Below are positions 25,938-34,880 of a DNA stretch of 64,000 nt, in pieces. How positions within the stretch are numbered: position 1 is the stretch's first letter; every line of letters begins with the position of its first letter. The stretch covers positions 62,001 through 126,000 of the forward strand of contig NZ_PTJC01000005.1 of assembly GCF_002934605.1 (NCBI RefSeq), given 5' to 3'. The position numbers were made by a program, and so were the translations under genes. Origin of the DNA: Neolewinella xylanilytica (GTDB taxonomy: Bacteria; Bacteroidota; Bacteroidia; Chitinophagales; Saprospiraceae). The notes under the pieces were generated by a model. The model had not been told where the DNA came from, did not search any database, and worked only from the letters and a program-made list of their open reading frames with translations.

Positions 25938-28541
25938 TTACTTACCCGCCGCCACCCGGATCACCGAAAAGGAATACGCCGGCATCTCGTAGGTCACCTC
26001 GCTGCCCAGCTCGATCTCGCTGGTGGTCGGGGTGGCGTCCCGGTCGGTGGGATCGCCCTGGAGGACGTGGAGAGTGGCCGATCCACGGAGGTCCAACCCA
26101 GCGGGGTCGACGGAGGCGGTGACGGCGACGGGAAGCAGGTTGGCCATGCGGAGGATCACGTCGCCGGTAGCCTCGTCGCGCACCACGGATACCCCCACGC
26201 GCTCCCGTACGTCCCGGTTGCCATCGGACAGGTTGACCTGGCTGGGGATGTACTCGTTACCTGCGTTCTGGCCGTACAGTTGCTGTACGTAGTAATCCAC
26301 GGTTTTTTTGACCTCGGTGTTGGTGAAGTAGATCAGGTCGGGGTTCCAGTTGGTTTTGCCTTCCTTGGCCAGCAGGGGAGCGAAGGAGGTCATCTCCACC
26401 ACGTCGCCGTTGCGTTCCACGGCGGTGAGGTAGAGCGCCTCGGAGAGGGCGGTTTCCACGTTCATCGGGCGGCCCGGCAGGTGGGCGGCGTACTCGCCGA
26501 GGTAGACCTTCGGCCCGTTGCGGTCGTACTTGTCGTAGAAGTCCTGGTTATTCACCATCCAGCCCGGCGGCACGTAGTAGTGCTCGTCGACCATGGGGAT
26601 GTCCAGTTCGCGGGCCAGCTCCCAGCCCTCTTCGTAGTCGGTGCCCATGTAGAACGGGCCGGTGGTACCGATCACGGTGATCTCCGGATACCTCGCTCCG
26701 ATGGCTTCGTAGATCATGCGGAAGCGCTCCTCGAAGATATCGGTGATCAGGTCTTCGTTACCCACCCCGAGGTACTGCAGGTTGAAGGGTTCGGGGTGAC
26801 CGGCTTCGGCGCGTTTCTTTCCCCATTCACTGTCGGCGGGGCCGTTCGCGTATTCGATCAGGTTCAGGACGCTCTGCACGTATTCGTCCATATCCTCCAT
26901 CGGCACGCCGCACTGCTGGCCGTGTCCGCCCATGATGGAGTTCTGGCAGGGTACGCCGGCCGGCACTACCGGTATGGGCAGCGCGTCAATGTCCTCGCAG
27001 AACTGGAAGTACTCGAAGTAGCCCAGGCCAGCCGTCTGGTGGTAGTTCCAGAGATTCCGCTGGGGTACCCGGCTTTCCAGCGGGCCGATGGTGTTCTCCC
27101 AGCGGTACATGTTGGCCAGGCCGTCGCCGTGGGCGACGCAACCGCCCGGGAAGCGGACGAACTTCGGGTTCAGGTCGGCGATGGTCTGTGCCAGGTCTTT
27201 ACGTAGGCCGTTTTTCCGGCCCATGAATGTCTCCTGCGGGAAGAGCGAGATCATGTCCAGGTCGATGCGGCCGGGTTTGTCGAAGCGCAGCTCCAATTGG
27301 GCACTGTCTATCCCGCGCTCCGGCGCAAACGTCGTGGTGAGTTTGGTCCAGCTTTTTCCGATACTCCGCACCCGTTGTTCGGCCAGTACCGAACCGTCGG
27401 GGGCTACGAGGCGGGCGGTTAGCGTTCCGCGACCGTCGGGACGCCGGGCAAAAAACGACAGATCGTAGGATGCGCCAGCCTGCAACGGGATACCGTCCCA
27501 GCCAAGGTTACGCAGCGCGGCATTCTTTCCGGTCACGTTGAGACTGGCGTAGTGCGGATTATTTTCGTGGATGGGCTCGTCGGTACGGATTTCCCAGTCC
27601 AGGTCACCGTCCGTCGACCAGGCCATTTGCGCATTCCAGTTAGGGTCGTTGTATTTCTTGTCAATAGGGTCGTACTCGAAGTCACGGTTCTGGATCAATT
27701 CGCCGTAGAGCCCCCCGTCGGCTGCGTAGCTGATGTCTTCGAAGAAGATGCCCATGAGTTTATCGCTGATCGCCTTGCTTTGGTCCGGTTGCAGGGTGAT
27801 CTCCGCGGTCAGCGCTTCCAGGCCGGCGAAGCGCACGGGGTCTTCGGCCATTGTTTCCGCCCGTTCGGCGTTGTGGTGCTGCATCCACTCGTAGTGCTTG
27901 ATCAGGTCGTCGACGGTTTCCCAGGCTACGCGGTGGACGTTCCCGAAGCGCTCCTTTCCGGCTATTTCGATCAGTTTGCGGTCGTTGCGACGGGCGTTTT
28001 CGGCGGCCGGTTCGGTGGTGGAGAAGTCACTCCAGTTGTCGGTTTGGAGTTGGTATACGCCCTCCGCACCGGGGCCGTCGCTGCGCCAGGAGACGAGGAA
28101 GGCCTGGCCGCTGAGGTGCACCTCGGGCGACAGCACGTTGCCCGGGGCGTCCATGACGACGGGGTAAGCCTGCCGGTCCCATTCGTAGAGGTTATCGGAG
28201 GCCGCGTGGGCGAATTGCTGGATCGTGTCATTCAGGCTCCAGACACAGTGCCAGCGGCCGTTTTCTTCCTGGTACAGATAGGGGTCGAACATGCGTTTCT
28301 GCCCCCCCCAGGCACCAAAATCGGAATTGAGAAAGGAGAAATTGTCGCCGATGGCGTACCAGTTATCGTTGTCCACGCTCCAGGCGAAGCGGAGGCCACC
28401 CTGGCCGTTTGCTTCCGAATAGCCGATCAGGTAGGCCGAATCCGGCTGGACGACCGTCCCGGCGAATAGCCCGAAAGGCAGCAGCGCAAACACTAGAAAA
28501 GCAAGTTGTCGGACTTGAAGGGCTTTGGGGAAATCAGGCAT
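25938..28541 (-). CDS. GH51 alpha-L-arabinofuranosidase with N-terminal GH43-like part
   Basis: 867 residues, longer than a plain GH51 (about 500). After a signal peptide (about 1-29) comes a ~200-residue segment that reads like part of a GH43-type propeller (LRFAWSVDNDNW; MFDPYLYQEENGRWHCVWSL). A CBM4_9-like beta domain follows (about 290-430, LQAGASYDLSFFAR), then the GH51 TIM barrel with RFPGGCVAHGDG, acid/base E596 in GVGNEDLI and nucleophile E683 in VYLGEYAAH. The C-terminal beta domain ends SFSVIRVAAGK. It would release arabinofuranose from arabinan or arabinoxylan outside the cytoplasm. The start at 28541 was chosen for the signal peptide. There is no SusC/D nearby. Confidence 0.92.
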   Translation of the reverse strand: MPDFPKALQVRQLAFLVFALLPFGLFAGTVVQPDSAYLIGYSEANGQGGLRFAWSVDNDNWYAIGDNFSFLNSDFGAWGGQKRMFDPYLYQEENGRWHCVWSLNDTIQQFAHAASDNLYEWDRQAYPVVMDAPGNVLSPEVHLSGQAFLVSWRSDGPGAEGVYQLQTDNWSDFSTTEPAAENARRNDRKLIEIAGKERFGNVHRVAWETVDDLIKHYEWMQHHNAERAETMAEDPVRFAGLEALTAEITLQPDQSKAISDKLMGIFFEDISYAADGGLYGELIQNRDFEYDPIDKKYNDPNWNAQMAWSTDGDLDWEIRTDEPIHENNPHYASLNVTGKNAALRNLGWDGIPLQAGASYDLSFFARRPDGRGTLTARLVAPDGSVLAEQRVRSIGKSWTKLTTTFAPERGIDSAQLELRFDKPGRIDLDMISLFPQETFMGRKNGLRKDLAQTIADLNPKFVRFPGGCVAHGDGLANMYRWENTIGPLESRVPQRNLWNYHQTAGLGYFEYFQFCEDIDALPIPVVPAGVPCQNSIMGGHGQQCGVPMEDMDEYVQSVLNLIEYANGPADSEWGKKRAEAGHPEPFNLQYLGVGNEDLITDIFEERFRMIYEAIGARYPEITVIGTTGPFYMGTDYEEGWELARELDIPMVDEHYYVPPGWMVNNQDFYDKYDRNGPKVYLGEYAAHLPGRPMNVETALSEALYLTAVERNGDVVEMTSFAPLLAKEGKTNWNPDLIYFTNTEVKKTVDYYVQQLYGQNAGNEYIPSQVNLSDGNRDVRERVGVSVVRDEATGDVILRMANLLPVAVTASVDPAGLDLRGSATLHVLQGDPTDRDATPTTSEIELGSEVTYEMPAYSFSVIRVAAGK

Positions 28542-28700
28542 GTGGATCGACTCAGTTGGCAGGCAAAATAAGGAATAGTTAATTGTCGGTTTGACTTTTA
28601 AACGACTTTGTCTGCTGGCGGCGGTGCGCGGGAGGGATGCTCGTGCGAAAATACGAACCGTACCCTCCAGACAATTCCCAAACGCGTCGTAATTAGCGGG

Positions 28701-29255
28701 GTGACCCACACCTTCCCGGAAATCGATCTACAGGACTACTTCCGCGCCGCTCCGGCCCGGAACGCGTTCTGGGAGGTGCGATGGTGGGCCTTTCTCCGGG
28801 GGGACGCGTACGTTAATCCCTTCCACGATCTGCTTTACGCCTTTTCCCGAAAAACCTCCCAGAATCTGGTGAACCGGTCGCGGCCGATGCGGAAGGTCAC
28901 GTTCACTCCTGACCGCCTGTGCATCAGATCGATTGCGGGCGATACACGGGAATTCCCCTACCGGGAGTTGTCCGTGTTCGAGCTACGGTGGAACCAGGTA
29001 TTCCCTGCGGGACCGGATTCGTACAGCAGCGCCCCGGGAAATTACCTGCTCCTCGTGGCCCGGAGCGAAGGGGAGGAATTCCGCATCCCCGTGGCCTGCA
29101 CCGGTACGAGCCTTTCCCGCTTACTAAGGGAGCTATACGACCAACGGGTGCCCTTGCGGGAGTTCGTCAACGGGATGCGTTCCTTTCGCCTGGCTACCGA
29201 TATTCCTTACCAACGGATACAGGCACTGAAGGAAACCTACGGGATCAGCTGGTGA
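28701..29255 (+). CDS. Hypothetical protein, possibly PH-like
   Basis: About 184 residues from GTG 28701; the frame stays open to a TTG at 28608, so the start is uncertain. There is no signal peptide. A hydrophobic aromatic N-terminus (FWEVRWWAFLRG) is followed by a beta-rich middle (KVTFTPDRLCIRSIAGDTREFPYRELSVFELRW) that resembles small PH-like or YcxB-like domains, and a helical end. The resemblance is impressionistic. It is divergent from the GH51 gene and its stop abuts the stop of the convergent lipoprotein gene with no gap. It is probably a real gene from codon use; function is unknown. Confidence 0.6.
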   Translation: MTHTFPEIDLQDYFRAAPARNAFWEVRWWAFLRGDAYVNPFHDLLYAFSRKTSQNLVNRSRPMRKVTFTPDRLCIRSIAGDTREFPYRELSVFELRWNQVFPAGPDSYSSAPGNYLLLVARSEGEEFRIPVACTGTSLSRLLRELYDQRVPLREFVNGMRSFRLATDIPYQRIQALKETYGISW

Positions 29256-29711
29256 TCATCTCGACGCCAACCACACCCGTCGCAGCATGCGGCAGGAGCG
29301 CTCGCTGCTCGGATTGTCTACCGCCGTCTGCATATTCGCAATCGCCGTGGTCATGGCTTCGTCCAGGGGGGCGGACGGAGCGCAGGAGCAGGTCAATATC
29401 CGATCCGCCGCGGACCGGTAATACGTAAGATGATAACAACTCCCCGTATCCACCGTCGTATGGCAGGGCACCGCTACCGCCCGCACGCGGGCCAGGTCAA
29501 AGGTCTGGAGGGGATACTCGAGATGGTGGTGGGGGTACTGGCGGTGGGTAAGACTGCCACTCCCGTCGCCGTGCACCCGTAGGTACCAGCCATCGTTGCG
29601 ACTGAGCTCGGCGTAGTCCAGGGGTGACGTCCGCGACTTGGCGATCGGCTGGCCGCAGGCGTAGAGCAGGAGCAGCAGCATGGAACCAGTAAAAGTCCGG
29701 GAAGTCGTCAT
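29256..29711 (-). CDS. Hypothetical lipoprotein (151 aa)
   Basis: The lipoprotein signal MTTSRTFTGSMLLLLLYAC puts lipid on C19. The mature part has several cysteines (about 82, 92, 108, 110, 140), which suggests disulfides in the periplasm, and a His-rich HRQYPHHHLEYP segment that could bind metal. No family was recognised. It is divergent from the M16 peptidase gene at 29750, with 38 bp between the starts. TATAGTTG at 29714-29721 on this strand resembles a -7 box 2 bp from the ATG. Confidence 0.7.
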   Translation of the reverse strand: MTTSRTFTGSMLLLLLYACGQPIAKSRTSPLDYAELSRNDGWYLRVHGDGSGSLTHRQYPHHHLEYPLQTFDLARVRAVAVPCHTTVDTGSCYHLTYYRSAADRILTCSCAPSAPLDEAMTTAIANMQTAVDNPSSERSCRMLRRVWLASR

Positions 29712-29713
29712 GG

Positions 29714-29721
29714 CAACTATA
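29714..29721 (-). promoter_or_regulatory. Possible -7 box (TATAGTTG) 2 bp from a start
   Basis: One mismatch from TAnnTTTG, placed 2 bp upstream of the ATG of the lipoprotein gene at 29711. It suggests a leaderless transcript if functional. Confidence 0.35.
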
Positions 29722-29749
29722 CGGATGCGGGGCGGTTTCTTTTTGGCGT

Positions 29750-31000
29750 ATGATCGACTTCGAAAGCTACACCCTTCCCAACGGCCTTACCGTGCTATTG
29801 CACCACGACGAACAGCGTACCGTAGCGACGGTCAACGTGCTGTACAAAGTAGGCAGCCGGAACGACCCGCCCCACCGTACGGGCTTCGCCCACCTCTTCG
29901 AGCACCTCATGTTCGCCGGATCGGAGAACGTGCCCAACTTCGACGATGCCCTGCAACTGGCGGGCGGCGAAAACAATGCCGTCACCAGCAGCGACTACAC
30001 CCTCTACTACGAAACCCTGCCCGCGGAAAACCTCGAAACCGCCCTGTGGCTCGAAAGCGACCGCATGCGGAAACTCCGCTTCAGTAAGCGGAGCCTGGAG
30101 AACGAAAAACGGGTGGTTATCGAGGAGTTTCGGGAAACCTGCCTGGAGCAGCCCTACGGCGACCTCTACCACCACTTCAACGGCCTGATCTACCGCGAAC
30201 ACCCCTACCGCTGGCCGGTGATCGGCCAGGACATCGACCACATCCGCGAAGCCACCCTGGAGGAAGTGAAGGAATTCTACTACCGCTATTATCGCCCGGA
30301 CAACGCCATCCTCTGTATCGCCGGCAATTTCGACCCGACGACGATCCGCAAGTCCATCGCGGACTACTTTGCCGATATCCCCCCCTCGGATACGCAACTG
30401 CCCCGACCGGTCATTCTTCCCGAACCGCCCCAGGAAGACTTCCGCCACCTGCGCGTGGAAGGGGAAGTACCCAGCCCCGTCATCTACCTGCACTTTCGCA
30501 CCGTGGATCGCCTGCACGAAGACTTTCCGGCCACCGATACCCTGAGCTTTTTGCTCGGTGGCGGCCGTTCCTCCCTGCTCTACCGGCGCCTGGTGCGCGA
30601 TACGGAATTGTTCGCCGAGGTGAGCGCCGGCATCAACGACAACCTGGATTCCGGGGGAATCATCGTGGAAGCTCGCCCGAGCGAAGACGTGGACTACACC
30701 ACCGCCCGCGCGGCGCTCTACGCGGCCATCGACGAGATGATCGAAGTAGGGATCAGCCAGGAGGAACTCGATAAGGTCGTTCACCGCCTGGAACAGCGCA
30801 ACCACTACCGGGAAGCGAACATCAGCAATCGGGCCAACGAATTGGTTTTTTTCGCCCTACTCGGCGATCCCGCGCTGATCAATACGGAAATGGATAAATA
30901 CCTTTCCCTGACCGTGGAGCAAATTAACGCCGTTGCCCGCCGCTATCTACGGCAACAGGTGCGCGCCGAGCTGGAATACCTTAGTGCCCCGTTAGCATAA
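29750..31000 (+). CDS. M16-family zinc metallopeptidase
   Basis: 416 residues. The inverted zinc motif HxxEH is HLFEH (H48, E51, H52), and the third ligand lies in NEKRVVIEEFRE around 125-129. This is the catalytic half of the insulinase/pitrilysin family, with the second, non-catalytic domain after about residue 200 (FRTVDRLHEDFPATDTLSFLLGGGRSSLLYRRLV). It has no signal peptide, so it is predicted cytoplasmic. Many Bacteroidota encode an active and an inactive M16 gene in tandem; only the active one is present here, followed by a convergent surface-protein gene that overlaps its last 20 bp. Confidence 0.94.
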   Translation: MIDFESYTLPNGLTVLLHHDEQRTVATVNVLYKVGSRNDPPHRTGFAHLFEHLMFAGSENVPNFDDALQLAGGENNAVTSSDYTLYYETLPAENLETALWLESDRMRKLRFSKRSLENEKRVVIEEFRETCLEQPYGDLYHHFNGLIYREHPYRWPVIGQDIDHIREATLEEVKEFYYRYYRPDNAILCIAGNFDPTTIRKSIADYFADIPPSDTQLPRPVILPEPPQEDFRHLRVEGEVPSPVIYLHFRTVDRLHEDFPATDTLSFLLGGGRSSLLYRRLVRDTELFAEVSAGINDNLDSGGIIVEARPSEDVDYTTARAALYAAIDEMIEVGISQEELDKVVHRLEQRNHYREANISNRANELVFFALLGDPALINTEMDKYLSLTVEQINAVARRYLRQQVRAELEYLSAPLA

Positions 31001-33659
31001 CGGTGCCGGACTCTTCCTGGACATCGCCGTTATACAACAGGATCTCTACCGACCAGACGTAGGTACCGACGTGAGCCGGCCGGCCGCCGATAAAGCCGTC
31101 CCAACCCCGCTGGGCGTTATTCGGCGCGAAGTCGGTATCGGCGTAGACCTGCTCTCCCCAGCGGGTGAAGATGCGGAAACTCATTACCCGGTCGACTAAG
31201 TCGCCGTTGGCAAATACCGAGATGTAATCGTTGGTGCCGTCCCCGTTCGGACTGAAGGCCGTAGGAATGTAAAGCGGTGCGCGACCGTCGACGGCCACGT
31301 AGGTGGTCAGGCTGTCGATGCAGCCGTATACGTCCTCTATGGTCAGGTCGATATCCTGGGTGAAGGGTGCCGTCAGGGTAGGTTCGGCACAGGTTGGGCA
31401 ATCGAACAGTTCGGCGGGTTCCCAGCGGTAGGAATAAATCTGGTTGAGGGGCACGCGGTGATAAAGCTCGATCCGGACGCTTTCACCGACCTGCTGGGGA
31501 ATGAAGTTAGGTAGGCTGACCGCCCGGGGAGCAGCCTGGGGGAAGTAGAAATTCGGCTGGGATAGCTCACAACCCACTGCATCGCGAATCACTAAGTTGT
31601 AAAAGTTGCCCGGTACCAGCGTCGGCCAGATATCCTCTACGAATTGCCGGCCCCCCACGCTGTAGCTGTAGGGGGGAATGCCCCCGCCCGCCGACGTTTC
31701 GAAGGGCAAGCGACGCAGCTGATTGCAGTTGATGTCGATCGGCTCCAGCGGCGCCGGCGCCCTTAATTGTACCGTGGAGGAATCCTCGCAACCCAGCGCG
31801 TCCGTCACCTTCACGTTGTAACTGCCGGCCGGGAATCCTCCGGTGTTTGCGGACGGCACCGGCTCGCCGTCGATACGGTAGGTATAGGGCGCGACGGTTT
31901 TCAGGTGGTTGACGCTGATTGAACCGTCAGCTCCTCCGGAACAGGTAGGATCTTCATACGAGGCATCCAGCACCGGCTTGTAAAAATTGGCCCGCGCCAG
32001 CTCGCTCACGTCCACACTGCAGGCCTGATCCTCGATTCGGACAATGTTGTACGTGCCGCCGCGGGTGACGGTCCAGGCTTCCGATTGATTATCCGGAATG
32101 CTGACCACCCTGGTGGGTCCACCATCCAGCCGGTAGTACACCTTGAACGGCCCCGTGCCCGATAAATCGTAGCGCATGGTGAGTTCGTCACCCCAGCAGG
32201 CGGACAGATCCTGGTCGGGAAAGTGCAAGGTGGGCGGTTCGGCGGGTTCGGTCCGGGCCGTGCTGGTCAGGGTTTCCCCGCAGGCATCGGTCACCTGCAG
32301 GCTGATCTCGTCGGGTAAGGTGCCGGAAAAAGTCGGTTCCGCGGCATCACTGCCGATGCTCCACCGGTAGGTGAAGGGAGGAACGCCGCCCTGGATGTTG
32401 GCGGTAAGGGTGCCCTTTTCACTGGGGCAGTACAGGTAAGGGTCGTTGAGGGCCGCCGTTATTGGCTCCGGCTCCCGGATGATGACCCGCACGCTATCCG
32501 TAAAGCAGGCACAGGGTGCGTCCAGCAAAATAAATGCTTCTTCCTCGCCTTCCGCTTCATCGTCGGCGAAGGCGTGAATGGGAACCTCGGTAAAGTTTTG
32601 TCCGGCCGGAATGGTGGCGATACCCGTCGCCGCGGAAAAATCGACCCCTTCCCGGGCCTGGCTGTTGCTGGCTACGCGGTAAGCGATCGTTTGGTCGGTG
32701 TCGGGGTTGCTGTCCGGACCGCGGACCACCCGCATGACCGCCGGCCGGCACCCCTCGTAGGCGATGATGGGTGCGTCTTCCTCCTCGGCATCGTCTTTGG
32801 ATTCGAGGCTGACGCTGGAGCCCAGATCGAAGCTACCGGCTTCGAGAAACACGGCCGAGTCCAGGTCGGAATCGTTCACGTCGGCCACCACCAGGCGGAT
32901 ATGGTAGGTTTCACAGGGAATAACCTTCAGCGTCGCGGTGAGAATAACGGTCTGGCCGTCGTACTCGATCTTTTGAAAGCGGGGTCCGTTGGTGGGTTCC
33001 CCTCCGCAGTTGAGGGAGCCCCGTACCTCCGCGGACTCATTGTCGAGGTAAAATTGCTTGTTGGTCCGGAAGTTGACGTTGTTGATCGTCACCGCCTGAT
33101 TGGTACCGGGTATGAGCGCCGCGTTCACCGCTCCGTTGGCGTAGGGTCCGTTAAATCCGGGGCCGCTGATGAAGAAGCCGAAGATGTCGTTGAAGTTGCC
33201 CCCGACGAATTCGCAGTATTCCTCGGAAGCGAAAACGTACCGAAAGCTCACCTGGGGGGTTAGCGGGATGAAATCGAATTCCACGCCGCTCCGGTCGTGC
33301 ACCCGCCCGCGGGAGGCGATGTCCAGGTCGGGATCCGGGGTAGGACCGCTGATCTCGGAGCCGGTATCGGTACGCCGGTTGGGCCCCACCGCGTCCCGGA
33401 CCCGTCCGCTGGAAATAACGATGCCGCGATTGAAGCCGACAACGTCGTCCGGGGCACTGAAGTACCCGATGCCGTCGGGGTTGGTGCCGATTTGGCGAAC
33501 GTTAAATATGGTCTCGCAACGGTCGGTGGCGAACACTTCCCGCACGAGGCGATCGGCGCTGTAGTTGGGGTCGACCTGCAATTCGGCGGGAATGGATTGC
33601 GCCCACGTCACGGATACCGTCCCGAGTAGAATCAGCAGCGTGAAGAGTCTGATAACCAT
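30981..33659 (-). CDS. Choice-of-anchor L surface protein with type B T9SS domain
   Basis: 892 residues. A signal peptide (ending VTWAQ) is followed by a choice-of-anchor L domain (about 25-250, with FRYVFASEEYCEFVGGNFND and FGFFISGPG), a Calx-beta-like stretch (about 320-390), several SprB/PKD-like beta repeats (for example DPTCSGGADGSISV) and a C-terminal gliding-motility type B sorting domain (YIPTAFSPNGDGTNDYISVF; IFTRWGEQVY; GTYVWSVEI). It is exported by T9SS and cell-surface attached, and is probably an adhesin. Its 3' end overlaps the M16 gene by 20 bp. A TACCTTCG box at 33692-33699 on this strand may be its promoter. Confidence 0.92.
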   Translation of the reverse strand: MVIRLFTLLILLGTVSVTWAQSIPAELQVDPNYSADRLVREVFATDRCETIFNVRQIGTNPDGIGYFSAPDDVVGFNRGIVISSGRVRDAVGPNRRTDTGSEISGPTPDPDLDIASRGRVHDRSGVEFDFIPLTPQVSFRYVFASEEYCEFVGGNFNDIFGFFISGPGFNGPYANGAVNAALIPGTNQAVTINNVNFRTNKQFYLDNESAEVRGSLNCGGEPTNGPRFQKIEYDGQTVILTATLKVIPCETYHIRLVVADVNDSDLDSAVFLEAGSFDLGSSVSLESKDDAEEEDAPIIAYEGCRPAVMRVVRGPDSNPDTDQTIAYRVASNSQAREGVDFSAATGIATIPAGQNFTEVPIHAFADDEAEGEEEAFILLDAPCACFTDSVRVIIREPEPITAALNDPYLYCPSEKGTLTANIQGGVPPFTYRWSIGSDAAEPTFSGTLPDEISLQVTDACGETLTSTARTEPAEPPTLHFPDQDLSACWGDELTMRYDLSGTGPFKVYYRLDGGPTRVVSIPDNQSEAWTVTRGGTYNIVRIEDQACSVDVSELARANFYKPVLDASYEDPTCSGGADGSISVNHLKTVAPYTYRIDGEPVPSANTGGFPAGSYNVKVTDALGCEDSSTVQLRAPAPLEPIDINCNQLRRLPFETSAGGGIPPYSYSVGGRQFVEDIWPTLVPGNFYNLVIRDAVGCELSQPNFYFPQAAPRAVSLPNFIPQQVGESVRIELYHRVPLNQIYSYRWEPAELFDCPTCAEPTLTAPFTQDIDLTIEDVYGCIDSLTTYVAVDGRAPLYIPTAFSPNGDGTNDYISVFANGDLVDRVMSFRIFTRWGEQVYADTDFAPNNAQRGWDGFIGGRPAHVGTYVWSVEILLYNGDVQEESGTVMLTGH

Positions 33660-33691
33660 GTAAGGTTGGCGGTCAACGGTTCATCCGGTCA

Positions 33692-33706
33692 CGAAGGTAT
33701 CTTCGT
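33692..33706 (-). promoter_or_regulatory. Possible -7 box within a small hairpin
   Basis: On the minus strand TACCTTCG (33699-33692) is one mismatch from TAnnTTTG, 32 bp before the ATG at 33659. It overlaps the inverted repeat ACGAAG-GTAT-CTTCGT (33691-33706), which might let a protein or RNA fold mask it. Confidence 0.35.
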
Positions 33707-33867
33707 GGACTAGCGGGGGTGGGGCGAAAATCTGGTAGGGCGGTGCGCAAAAGCGTAGCCCCAAAAATACAATGTAACAACGAGAATGTTTGGCCTTTCG
33801 CGCGCCAGTGGTGCCTGAATTCGTTTACTTCACCGCAACTTCTGGCGCTTAAGCTTGTGTTTATCCC

Positions 33868-34170
33868 ATGTTCGTCCTCCTGATTACCATCGTCATCGCC
33901 CTCTTTGTGGCCATGCTGTTCGTTAACCTTTATTTCCGCGCCAAGGTGCTTCGGGCGTACCGGCTGTTGGTGCGGGGGAGGGTCGAGTTCACCGCCGCGC
34001 AGATCATGAGCCGTCAACGGATGGAAGCGGAGGTCGTCCCCGCCTACCCCGACCACGCCCAGGCCATTCGCGACTTTAGCAATTACCTCCGTCGCAGCAT
34101 TCGCATGGCTACGGTACTGCTGGTGCTGATCACCCTATTCGGGGGCATCCTGATGTGGTACCGCCACTGA
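33868..34170 (+). CDS. Small membrane protein (100 aa), unknown function
   Basis: Two predicted transmembrane helices: residues 1-24 (MFVLLITIVIALFVAMLFVN) and about 79-96 (MATVLLVLITLFGGILMW). The ~55-residue connecting segment is basic in its first part. No family was recognised. It is convergent with the response regulator gene 5 bp away and separated by 208 bp from the divergent surface-protein gene. The gene is short but looks real from the clean hydrophobic pattern and codon use. Confidence 0.6.
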   Translation: MFVLLITIVIALFVAMLFVNLYFRAKVLRAYRLLVRGRVEFTAAQIMSRQRMEAEVVPAYPDHAQAIRDFSNYLRRSIRMATVLLVLITLFGGILMWYRH

Positions 34171-34175
34171 CCCTC

Positions 34176-34880
34176 TTATTCCGCAACGGTGAGGGTGAAG
34201 CCGACCCCGTGAATGTTCTCGATCTTGATGCGGGGATCCGCGCGGAGGTATTTCCGTAGCCGGCTGACGAATACATCCAGGCTTCGTCCCAGAAAGTAAT
34301 CGTTCTCCCCCCAAATCCGCTCCAGGATTTCGGCCCGCTCCAACACCGTTTCCCGCCGGCCGCTGAGTAGCTGCAGCAATTCCGCTTCCCTCCGGGTAAG
34401 GCGTCGGGCCGTGTTCGCCTGCCGGTTGGTGAGTTGCAGCTGCTCCGCATCGAAAACGTAGTGGCCGATGTGCCGCGGGTCGAAAGCCAGGGCCGCGGGC
34501 CTGACCCGGTTTCTGCGCAGAAAGACCTCCACCCGCAGGAGCAGTTCTTCGATGCTGAAGGGTTTGGTGATGTAATCATCCGCTCCCAGCCGCAGCCCCT
34601 GTAGGCGGTCTTCCTCCAGGCTTTTCGCGGTCAGAAAGAGGATCGGGATGTCTTGGTCGCGCTCCCGGATCTTCCGGGCCAGGGTGAAGCCATCCACGCC
34701 GGGGAGCATCACGTCAAGCAGGCAAAGATCGTAGTGGAGCTCCCCGGCCTCGATCGCTTGCAGGGCCACGCGGCCGCTGTCGAGGTGGACCACCTCGAAG
34801 CCGTTGATCTCCAGGTTGTCCCGGGTGACGAAGCCCAGCCCCTCGTCGTCTTCCACGTAAAGTATTCGGGCTCGGCTCAC
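34176..34880 (-). CDS. OmpR-family response regulator
   Basis: 234 residues. The receiver domain has the acidic pair E10-D11-D12, phospho-acceptor D56 (LCLLDVMLPG), and the conserved Thr and Lys (FLTAKS; DDYITKPFS). The winged-helix DNA-binding domain (about 135-232) ends IKIENIHGVGFTLTV. It starts at GTG 34880, overlapping the kinase stop as GTGA; this start fits the receiver fold, while the longer upstream frame does not. It is paired with the histidine kinase immediately upstream in the operon. The layout matches Bacteroidota RprXY-like pairs, but the signal and targets are unknown. Confidence 0.94.
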   Translation of the reverse strand: MSRARILYVEDDEGLGFVTRDNLEINGFEVVHLDSGRVALQAIEAGELHYDLCLLDVMLPGVDGFTLARKIRERDQDIPILFLTAKSLEEDRLQGLRLGADDYITKPFSIEELLLRVEVFLRRNRVRPAALAFDPRHIGHYVFDAEQLQLTNRQANTARRLTRREAELLQLLSGRRETVLERAEILERIWGENDYFLGRSLDVFVSRLRKYLRADPRIKIENIHGVGFTLTVAE

